A stretch of 21,258 nucleotides of DNA. Origin: UBA6215 sp964484255. GTDB lineage: Bacteria; Omnitrophota; Gorgyraeia; Pluralincolimonadales; Pluralincolimonadaceae. Where the stretch lies: NCBI GenBank assembly GCA_964484255.1, contig CAZAEH010000024.1, positions 1 to 21,258 of the forward strand. The letters run 5' to 3'. Positions within the stretch are counted from its first letter, which is position 1; each line of letters opens with the position of its first letter. Under the pieces are notes generated by a model. The model searched no databases. It worked only from the letters and a program-made list of their open reading frames with translations, and was not told the DNA's origin. This document shows, in pieces, positions 16,201-21,258 of the stretch. A program made the position numbers and the translations under genes.

Positions 16201-19200
16201 ATCCATAATATCACTGCTTGTGTGGATGCCGAAGGCAACAGGACGGAATACACCTACGATATGGACCCTTCCGGCATAAGCGACGTCTGTGTTGAAACCA
16301 AAGATGCGCTGAATAACATTGCTACCTACGACTATCTTTTCGAGATAGGCGTTACCACGGTTGTGGATGCCAGAGGGCATACCCTTATGTATGAGTACGA
16401 GAAAGGCAAAATAACCAAGATCGTGGATCCGGACGGCGGGATCACCAATTATTCTTTTGACGATACATATATGCGTAACTCGATAACCGATGAACACGGC
16501 AGGGGCTGCGGCTGGTCGAACAAATATCACTATGGCCTGGTTGAAACACTGGACAACGAAGAAGGACATAGCGCTTATTTTCATTATAATTCGTTCAATT
16601 ATATTGAATGGATGGTTGACGCCAAGAACAGGACCTGGTCGTATGAATATGACGCGAACGGAAATTTAAGATACAGGTATACTCCCTCTCCGAATGATCA
16701 GGGCACCGCGACCGTTGAAAAACAGTACGACCAATACGGTCGTCTTACGGCAGTTATTGATCCCGAAGGCATAACTACTTCATATACGTATAATTATTTC
16801 GGCGATATAACAAAAGAAACGGACGGGGCAGGTAATTATGTCGAATATACTTATGATAACCTTAGCCGAATGACCTCTTCCAAATACGGCGATGCCAATG
16901 GCTACGATACCGCGACAACCTATGAATACGACGGTCTCGGCAGGATTACGAAAAAAACATATCCCGATTCCAGCTATGAGGAGTATACCTATGACAAGAA
17001 CTCAAACCTTTTAACTTCCAAAGACGCGAATGGCCATACGACCACCTATGTTTACAACGCTCTCAACCAATGTATAAGCGTAACCGATCCCGAAAGCAAG
17101 GTTACCGAATACGACTACGACGCCTTCGGCAATATGACGGAACTCACTCGTTATATAAACGGTAATCCTGTTACGACCTGCTATGAATACGATGACCATT
17201 ACAACCGCCTTACCAAAGTCACCGACCCGACCGGCGAGATGACCGTCTTCACCTACGAAGACTCCCCGCCTTTGCTTAATGACAGCAGGAACTATACCAC
17301 CATGAAGAAATACAAGCCCGATAACTCTCTTTTGGCCGTGGAGACCCGCACATTTGACCCGATGTATCGCATAAAGACGGTTGCGGACGGCCTCGGCAAC
17401 ACCACGACCTATAACTACGACGAGGTGGGCAATCTCACTTCTGTCGTAGACCAGAACGGCCACACGACCACATATACATACGATCCCAACGTCAACGTCG
17501 TCTTGACCGAAACAGACCCGTTAAGCAACTCCACCGGCTATACCTACTACAAGAACGGCAAACTAAAGACAAAGACGGATGCCAACGGCAACACCACGCA
17601 CTACACCTACGACGCCGCCGGAAAGCTCTCTCTGGTGACTTATCAGGATACTTCCACCGTCGAATACGCCTACAATAAATACGGCAAGATCTTCGCCATG
17701 GTAGACTCTCAGGGCACCACCGTATATTCATACAATACAAGGACCTGGCTTGCCTCGGTTGACGGCCCCAACAACAACGATACCGTTACCTACACCTACG
17801 ACTACGCCGGTAACAGGGCGACCATGTCCACCCCCGCGGGCAACTTCAGCTACGCCTACTATGACAACAACCTGCCCTATACCCTGACCAACCCGCAGTC
17901 GCAGACAACGACCTTCATCTACGACACCGCCAACCGCCTGACCAGGATGAACTACTATAACTCCACCTACACCGAGTGGACCTACTATAATAACGACAGG
18001 GCAAATACCGTTACCCTTAAGGACGGCTCCCAGACGACCTTTGCCAGCTACAACTACGACTACAGCAGCCTCGGCAAGATAACCACCATCACAGATAACC
18101 TCAGTAACACCTATAACTTCACCTATAACGACGCCGGACGCCTTACCCACGAAGACAAGAAGGACTCCCAGAACAACGTCATCTTCAGCAGGGACTACGC
18201 CTATGACTACGCCGGTAACCGCACCTCCGAGACCAGGGACGCCGCCTCCATTGCCTACACTTACAACGATGCCAACCGGCTCCTCTCGAGGGTCATCTCC
18301 GGCGGCGAGACCATCTCCTACACCTACGACAACAACGGCAGCCTGACGCAGGAGGTCAGCTCCCTTAACGGCACCACCACCTACTACTACGACTACGAGA
18401 ACCGCCCCTGGGGCATAATAACCCCCTCTGTGAGCATCTACCACGCCTACTCCGGAGACGGAAGAAGGGTCTCTGTCAATACCGGAGGCAATGTGGTAAG
18501 ATACATCTACGACGGCCTCACCCCGCTCATTGAAAGGGATACCTCGGATAACACCCTGGTCGCCTACACGAAGCTCCCCGGCGCCCCCGGAGGCATAGGA
18601 GGGCTAATATCAGGCTATGACGGCACCAATACCCTCTATTACCATGACTCTAACCTAGGTAACCTCAACCAGGTAACCGACTCAACAGGCACCGTCATCC
18701 AGACCTACGACTACGACGCCTTCGGCAACATAACCGCCCAGACAGGTGCCCTTACCGCCAAATACGCCTACAAGACCAAGGAATACTCCCCCGAGACGGG
18801 ACTTATCTTCTTCGGTGCACGCTATTACAACCCCTTGATAGGGAGGTTTATTACGCCGGATCCGTTGGGGATGGCGGATGGGCCGAATTTGTATTTGTAT
18901 GTGAGAAACGATCCTGTTAATCGAACAGATTTCTATGGATTATGGGGTGTATGGTTTGGTGGCCTCCATTTGGGTAATGACAGGCCATGGCTTGTATTTG
19001 ACAACAGCACGTGGTTTGATCTTGAAAAAGGAGCATATTCTACAATAGATGGATTTATACCGTTTTCAGATCCGTTTAAGGATAGATATGCAAATGATTG
19101 TGGATATAATTATAAACTAAGTGGGCTTATGGGAGCAACCGCAAGGAATATGCTTCTTGTTGCGGGAGGACTTGCTGCGGCTGAGGCGTTGGGAGTAACA

Positions 19201-19389
19201 AGTATTGGTTCAGCCGAAATTGGGTTAAAAGGAGGAGAAATTACTCTTACAAAGCCGGGATCTACAACCCCCGATGTTAGAATTAATCCGACGGGTAATT
19301 CTAAATCGACAGATCCCAAAGGGAAATTACCACACTATCATCGTCGCCCCGGGATTGGTAATCACAGGCCCTGGCAAGGAGGGTTATAA
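13234..19389 (+). CDS. Secreted TPR-C39 peptidase-RHS polymorphic toxin
   Basis: The 2051-residue protein has these parts in order. A signal peptide (MKKKALLIAAVLMMGTALLA, GTG start). Fourteen exact 26-residue TPR-like repeats (residues 52-415) and two ordinary TPRs (about 450-535). A C39-like peptidase domain with TCGPYALRLLL (Cys556), NNSHYVFL (His629) and VTDN (Asp645). A Gly/Asn-rich linker, then an RHS N-terminal region starting near residue 763 (FDPIAITGGQVIIP, LKRTYSSSSEVDGKMGFGW). Then dozens of YD repeats. Then the RHS core, DAFGNITAQ to GRFITPDPLG (1870-1879) and NLYLYVRNDP...D. The core Asp1876 and Asp1899 are 23 apart, as in the autoproteolytic site of RHS/Tc proteins. The variable tip (1906-2051) ends LPHYHRRPGIGNHRPWQGGL. 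RHS shells enclose a C-terminal toxin. No PAAR or VgrG-type delivery domain is present; export appears Sec-dependent. The immunity gene overlaps its stop. Confidence 0.87.
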   Translation: MKKKALLIAAVLMMGTALLAGYELSDDVVAFRALEEGDFQGALEIYVKNKNHSGAGMAYLGLKRFDDAKTNFEQANDLSGVGLAYCGKHQYDEAIKVFEQKNDNSGLGLAYCGKRDFNAARGYFKQANDYSGMGLAALGENNTDEAREWFTKVGDKGGLGLVLLAEKKYDQAIKGFTAIKDNSGLGHAYCGKKDYDSAMAYFRKANDLSGLSLAYSGRNMYAEAIRYAVEANDCSALGHAYLGKHDYEEALENFTKANDLSGIGFVYCKQKDFAKAAQYAKDANDLSLQGQIYLGAGDYKSAEDCFTAANDLSGLGLVNLKSKKYDKAKEYFTKANDLSGLGFLYGEIGDYTKSEEYFTKANDMSGLGRMALKRKKFNESVTYFKKANDFDGLGDLYWQLRSFDKAIECFKAVGDDVKVVQALREKKRRDPVTGKVSYYGAEEAIAYAKARIEDGKFVAPLHIEIGHIYSSRNDFENALNEYEAALNTDTYYAADALFWIGKTRYQQKNYQLAKEAFSSLVAKYPYHRLSYEARGAIKYLERSGKISAVLPSNNTCGPYALRLLLGNYGIEASTEDISKAAGTDNEGTTMLGLIQAAKLSGLELSAFKTDSGNLRDYAGKAVLFINNSHYVFLKEVRAAGVLVTDNIADSYMTFSALNRCWQGQIIAVKADPSIKDFAYDELVSIKGGNRRASEGGTTKNDPGVYPNGSWTLEYGKIGPIVPGDYLMANNLSDSGTGHNPRPDGGMGMTRMGTGEVAQGGQQCDAAFDPIAITGGQVIIPKEDIFIPCRGRKHGINLSLKRTYSSSSEVDGKMGFGWALAHDVKLRVIEADGDDPEYVIVTAPDGTVFSYEYSGDGYYYQPECDGSYVLKNEDGTYYWMRYTVMYGVQKYYFEKYNSGIYTHRIKKIEDLNGNYLSYTYTGDNLFRIFDNNARYICFVNVNGRIAAATAGSSGGIFVTYRYYYDGNGNLTSVSGPENYSETYEYNDPNNIHNITACVDAEGNRTEYTYDMDPSGISDVCVETKDALNNIATYDYLFEIGVTTVVDARGHTLMYEYEKGKITKIVDPDGGITNYSFDDTYMRNSITDEHGRGCGWSNKYHYGLVETLDNEEGHSAYFHYNSFNYIEWMVDAKNRTWSYEYDANGNLRYRYTPSPNDQGTATVEKQYDQYGRLTAVIDPEGITTSYTYNYFGDITKETDGAGNYVEYTYDNLSRMTSSKYGDANGYDTATTYEYDGLGRITKKTYPDSSYEEYTYDKNSNLLTSKDANGHTTTYVYNALNQCISVTDPESKVTEYDYDAFGNMTELTRYINGNPVTTCYEYDDHYNRLTKVTDPTGEMTVFTYEDSPPLLNDSRNYTTMKKYKPDNSLLAVETRTFDPMYRIKTVADGLGNTTTYNYDEVGNLTSVVDQNGHTTTYTYDPNVNVVLTETDPLSNSTGYTYYKNGKLKTKTDANGNTTHYTYDAAGKLSLVTYQDTSTVEYAYNKYGKIFAMVDSQGTTVYSYNTRTWLASVDGPNNNDTVTYTYDYAGNRATMSTPAGNFSYAYYDNNLPYTLTNPQSQTTTFIYDTANRLTRMNYYNSTYTEWTYYNNDRANTVTLKDGSQTTFASYNYDYSSLGKITTITDNLSNTYNFTYNDAGRLTHEDKKDSQNNVIFSRDYAYDYAGNRTSETRDAASIAYTYNDANRLLSRVISGGETISYTYDNNGSLTQEVSSLNGTTTYYYDYENRPWGIITPSVSIYHAYSGDGRRVSVNTGGNVVRYIYDGLTPLIERDTSDNTLVAYTKLPGAPGGIGGLISGYDGTNTLYYHDSNLGNLNQVTDSTGTVIQTYDYDAFGNITAQTGALTAKYAYKTKEYSPETGLIFFGARYYNPLIGRFITPDPLGMADGPNLYLYVRNDPVNRTDFYGLWGVWFGGLHLGNDRPWLVFDNSTWFDLEKGAYSTIDGFIPFSDPFKDRYANDCGYNYKLSGLMGATARNMLLVAGGLAAAEALGVTSIGSAEIGLKGGEITLTKPGSTTPDVRINPTGNSKSTDPKGKLPHYHRRPGIGNHRPWQGGL
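13387..14478 (+). repeat. Fourteen tandem 78-base units encoding 26-residue TPR-like repeats
   Basis: The units run from residue 52 (HSG) to residue 415 and are all exactly 26 residues, so 14 x 78 = 1092 bases with no gap or insertion. The consensus is L-S-G-L-G-x-A-Y-x-G at the front, then K-x-D-Y-x-x-A, then x-Y-F-x-K-A-N-D at the end. Units 4 and 5 (LGENNTDEA, LAEKKYDQA) and 8-10 deviate most. The unit resembles a TPR helix pair shortened by 8 residues from the usual 34. DNA copies are diverged, so the array is protein-conserved rather than freshly duplicated. Confidence 0.85.
18498..18902 (+). repeat. RHS core repeat, copy A (within the active gene)
   Basis: This segment codes for YIYDGLTPLIERD through DPLG and NLYLY, the last part of the RHS core. 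It matches 19778-20184 base for base with a constant offset of 1282 and no gaps. By eye about nine bases in ten are identical, with most differences at third codon positions or near the 3' end. It is the likely recombination site for tip exchange. Confidence 0.85.
19376..19383 (+). promoter_or_regulatory. Strong ribosome binding site for the immunity gene inside the toxin end
   Basis: AAGGAGGG, five bases before ATG 19389, is also the Gln-Gly-Gly codon stretch at the toxin C-terminus. This would ensure the immunity protein is translated from the same message. Confidence 0.7.
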
Positions 19390-19766
19390 TGAAGATAGTG
19401 TTCCCTGTTTTTGTTCAGGATAAAGATAAATGGATGTATTTGATTAATGATCCTGTAGCATTAAATAGTTTAGAGATAATTGATGTTGATGGCAACGAAT
19501 ACATTGGATGGGACAAGGAAGGTAAACCTATAGAGTTTTTTACCGATGGTGATGAAATAAAAGCACGATGTCTATCCGATGAGAAACAGGTCGTAACATT
19601 GAGAAAAGCCATCCTGGATTATGCTATGATTGCCAGACGCAAAACACCCTTCTGTTGTGATGATAATGGAAACGACATGGTTATATTATTTAAAGCTGTT
19701 GAGAAGCACATTAATAATGGATCTGTTTTTAATACGTTAAAACGTTTATTAAAGGGCAGGAAATAG
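19389..19766 (+). CDS. Candidate immunity protein for the active RHS tip
   Basis: This is a 125-residue soluble protein I do not recognise by family. It begins MKIVFPVFVQDKDKWMYLI, with mixed beta/alpha character, an acidic middle (NEYIGWDKEGKP, FFTDGDEIKA), two adjacent Cys (PFCCDD) and a basic C-terminus (LKRLLKGRK). There is no signal peptide or membrane segment. It is called immunity from position: its ATG overlaps the toxin TAA (TAATG), it has a strong Shine-Dalgarno, it is AT-rich like the tip and unlike the core, and RHS tips are normally followed by the cognate immunity gene. A cytosolic immunity protein fits a toxin that acts on a cytosolic target. Immediately after its TAG begins the displaced RHS core fragment. 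Confidence 0.65.
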   Translation: MKIVFPVFVQDKDKWMYLINDPVALNSLEIIDVDGNEYIGWDKEGKPIEFFTDGDEIKARCLSDEKQVVTLRKAILDYAMIARRKTPFCCDDNGNDMVILFKAVEKHINNGSVFNTLKRLLKGRK

Positions 19767-19777
19767 GAAAAGTATTA

Positions 19778-20184
19778 GTAGAATACATCTACGACGGCCT
19801 TACCCCGCTCATTGAAAGGGATACCTCGGATAACACCCTGGTAGCCTACACGAAGCTCCCATCTGCCCCCGGAGGCATAGGAGGGCTAATATCAGGCTAT
19901 GACGGCACCAACACCCTCTATTACCATGACTCCAACCTGGGTAACGTCAACCAAATAACCGACTCAACAGGCACCGTCATCCAGACCTATGACTACGACG
20001 CCTTCGGCAACATAACAGCCCAGTCAGGCGCTCTTACCGCCAAATACGCCTACAAGACCAAGGAATACTCCCCTGAGACGGGATTAATCTTCTTCGGCAG
20101 AAGATACTACAACCCCCTGATAGGGAGATTCATTACGCCGGACCCGTTAGGACAAGCAGGCGGTTCAAATCTATATTTATATTG
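19778..20184 (+). repeat. RHS core repeat, copy B (displaced)
   Basis: Direct repeat of 18498-18902 at offset +1282. It reads in the equivalent frame, so a crossover anywhere within it would produce an in-frame shell with the second tip. Confidence 0.85.
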
Positions 20185-20230
20185 TAAAAATGAACCCAAC
20201 AGACAAATTGATTCATACGGCCTGACAAGT

Positions 20231-20692
20231 ATGATGTTTGATGTCAATGATGGAACCTTATGGGTAAATCCCGAACAACCGGGGAAGGGGATATATTCCG
20301 TTCCCGCGACCTCAGGAAGAGGCAAAGGTATGAATAATTCGGATTATGAAAGTAAAGGTAAAAAGTGGTGGAACTTGTTACAAAAAGATGTAGGTCCTAT
20401 ACCAAGAGGATGTTATACAATTGATACTAATAAAATAGCAAATCCTGATAGAAAAGGCGATGAGCGAAGAAATCGTCGCGGAGACTGGGGTGATTGGCAA
20501 GCGCCAATTAAACCGTCTCCCGGAACAGATACTTATGGGAGAGATGGTTTTTGGTTGCATGGAGGAAGCAGGCCGGGAACTAATGGTTGTATTGATATAG
20601 GTGGAGGAACCTATGGTAATTCTGTTACGGATAGAGTTCTAGGTGATTTGATGTCTGATTCGGATGGTAATGTGCCTTTAAATGTTAAATAG
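20231..20692 (+). CDS. L,D-transpeptidase-like RHS toxin tip (silent)
   Basis: This is a 153-residue frame from the first ATG, just after the core ends (DSYGLTSMMFDVNDG). It starts FDVNDGTLWVNPEQPGKGIYSVPATSG. It then has KDVGPIPRGCYTI and a final FWLHGGSRPGTNGCIDIG block with His at 20558-20560 and Cys at 20588-20590. The H-x9-C spacing with a G-T-N-G-C turn, and the preceding 'pattern-sheet then IPxGxYxI' strand, resemble L,D-transpeptidase-like proteins of the DUF2778/Tlde1 type, which act on the peptidoglycan of target cells. The assignment is from motif memory and not proven. There is no Shine-Dalgarno before ATG 20231, so I think it is normally read only as a tip fused to the RHS core. 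It is followed by a membrane-protein gene that fits a periplasmic toxin. Confidence 0.65.
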   Translation: MMFDVNDGTLWVNPEQPGKGIYSVPATSGRGKGMNNSDYESKGKKWWNLLQKDVGPIPRGCYTIDTNKIANPDRKGDERRNRRGDWGDWQAPIKPSPGTDTYGRDGFWLHGGSRPGTNGCIDIGGGTYGNSVTDRVLGDLMSDSDGNVPLNVK

Positions 20693-20697
20693 AATAG

Positions 20698-20705
20698 AAA
20701 GGAAG
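20698..20705 (+). promoter_or_regulatory. Ribosome binding site of the second immunity candidate
   Basis: AAAGGAAG sits four bases before ATG 20710. Unlike its toxin, this gene keeps its own translation start. Confidence 0.55.
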
Positions 20706-20709
20706 CCAC

Positions 20710-21105
20710 ATGAAAATAAAATGGCTTTCACAATTATTGCGTGCAGGAGTAATTTTATTAGCCTGGGTTATATCCTATAATGTGGTGTTGAATAAATTTG
20801 AATATTCACCATCCGGTTATGAGAACGCCGATATTTTCGGATGGTGGTGTGTGTTGTATATTAGTTATGTATTAAATGCAGAAATAATTACAGCTGCGAT
20901 CGTATTTCTCGGTTATGTTTTTATTGGGCTATTGTCGGTACTTTTTGGATGGGATTGGTTTTATCATGATATTCCCACACTATCAGAGTTATCTTTCTCG
21001 GATCTGTCTATTGTTATCGTAGGAGGAGTAATTGTTGCAAGTCCAATCATGATTAACGTATGTATTAAATATATTCAACGTATAATATATAAGCGTATCA
21101 AATAA
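20710..21105 (+). CDS. Candidate membrane immunity protein for the L,D-transpeptidase-like tip
   Basis: This 131-residue, unrecognised integral membrane protein has three or four hydrophobic segments: about residues 10-27 (LLRAGVILLAWVISYNVVL), 44-58, 59-80 (ITAAIVFLGYVFIGLLSVLF) and 98-118 (DLSIVIVGGVIVASPIMINV), and a basic end (QRIIYKRIK). It lies 17 bases after the tip stop with its own Shine-Dalgarno, in the slot where RHS cassettes carry the immunity gene. A membrane-anchored immunity protein would fit a toxin that works in the periplasm on peptidoglycan. The cassette is AT-rich throughout. It may be expressed without its toxin, guarding the cell against kin with the active version (inference). 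Only position and topology support the call. Confidence 0.6.
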   Translation: MKIKWLSQLLRAGVILLAWVISYNVVLNKFEYSPSGYENADIFGWWCVLYISYVLNAEIITAAIVFLGYVFIGLLSVLFGWDWFYHDIPTLSELSFSDLSIVIVGGVIVASPIMINVCIKYIQRIIYKRIK

Positions 21106-21118
21106 TTTATATTTAAGT

Positions 21119-21258
21119 ACGTAGTAGTAACAGCAACGGCACCTCCTACTACGGCTACTCCGGAGACGGCAGAAGAACTTATTCCTATATAGACAATAAT
21201 GAGGTAGAATACATCTACGACGGCCTTACCCCGCTCATTGAAAGGGATACCTCGGATA
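21119..21258 (+). repeat. Start of a third RHS core fragment (copy C), cut by the window end
   Basis: After the immunity stop, a frame without a start codon reads SNSNGTSYYGYSGDGRR and then VEYIYDGLTPLIERDTSD. From 21204 it is identical to copy B from 19778 for the 55 bases left. It carries about 85 more bases of upstream core (YSGDGRR region) than copy B does. It is probably the opening of another silent tip cassette downstream. The 13 bases between 21106 and 21118 hold nothing else I can identify. Confidence 0.75.

Larger units (their letters stand above)
19733..20692 (+). pseudogene. Silent RHS cassette: core fragment fused to alternative tip
   Basis: The frame from just after TAA 19730-19732 to TAG 20692 is open but has no ATG, GTG or TTG until 20231, and there is no promoter or Shine-Dalgarno before the core part. 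It reads VEYIYDGLTPLIERD, DAFGNITAQSGAL, GRFITPDPLGQAGG and NLYLYCKNEP, then a different tip. The core Asp pair is again 23 residues apart (DPLG to IDSYG). It matches the arrangement known for rhs loci as displaced or orphan tips: a reserve toxin end that becomes active only when joined in frame to the upstream shell by recombination. Left edge: homology to copy A begins at about 19778, 12 bases past the upstream immunity stop. Confidence 0.75.

Noticed and set aside
17728..18444. Long open frame on the minus strand (238 residues, Gly/Val rich)
   Set aside because: It is the antisense of YD repeats with C-ending codons, which yields low-complexity Gly-Val strings. There is no ribosome site and no recognisable domain.
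20231..20692. Stand-alone expression of the second tip from ATG 20231
   Set aside because: No Shine-Dalgarno or promoter precedes it, and the ATG falls exactly at the core-tip border, as expected for a tip read only as a fusion.
19767..21258. Insertion sequence or transposon as the agent of the duplicated core segments
   Set aside because: No transposase frame, terminal inverted repeats or target-site duplications are visible. Homologous duplication of rhs core sequence explains the pattern.

Overview
The window looks like a chromosomal segment of an anaerobic, diderm (outer-membrane) bacterium with middling GC. An outer-membrane porin C-terminus and an autotransporter barrel show the outer membrane, and a ferredoxin-linked 2-ketoacid oxidoreductase suggests anaerobic metabolism. 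Heavy use of ATA (Ile) and AGG (Arg) codons, together with the gene content, made me think of Candidatus Omnitrophota or a neighbouring PVC-type lineage. That placement is inference from memory only.

Layout. (1) 1-4917, plus strand: a carbohydrate block with the end of an OprB-like porin, a sugar-porter-family MFS symporter, a GH130 mannoside phosphorylase-like protein, and a two-domain GT4 glycosyltransferase with a C-terminal six-hairpin-like domain. Together they would import sugar across both membranes and make or phosphorolyse (manno)oligosaccharides. (2) 4923-7367, minus strand: an autotransporter (signal peptide, passenger, beta-barrel) split by one in-frame TAG codon, with a good sigma70 promoter in front. 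(3) 7474-11412, plus strand: a tightly overlapped operon (every junction is ATGA) of iorA, iorB, a PaaK-type arylacetate-CoA ligase and a double-ACT protein. This is the classic anaerobic arylpyruvate to arylacetyl-CoA/arylacetate module. (4) 11567-19766, plus strand: a membrane GT2 glycosyltransferase followed 14 bases later by a 2051-residue secreted protein. Its order is signal peptide, 14 exact 26-residue TPR-like repeats, two ordinary TPRs, a C39-like cysteine peptidase domain, RHS/YD shell, RHS core and a variable C-terminal tip. A small candidate immunity gene overlaps its stop codon. (5) 19767-21258: a displaced second cassette (promoterless and startless RHS core fragment, L,D-transpeptidase-like tip, membrane-protein candidate immunity gene) and the first bases of a third core fragment that runs off the window.

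The most interesting part is regions 4-5. They form a polymorphic RHS toxin locus with silent replacement tips. The duplicated core segments (18498-18902, 19778-20184, and from about 21119 on) are colinear and in equivalent reading frames. Homologous recombination between them would swap the active tip for the silent one in frame and drop the first toxin/immunity pair. The front end of the protein is unusual for an RHS toxin: a Sec-type signal, a 26-residue-repeat solenoid and a C39 peptidase-like domain with apparent Cys/His/Asp catalytic residues. No PAAR or T6SS marker is seen.
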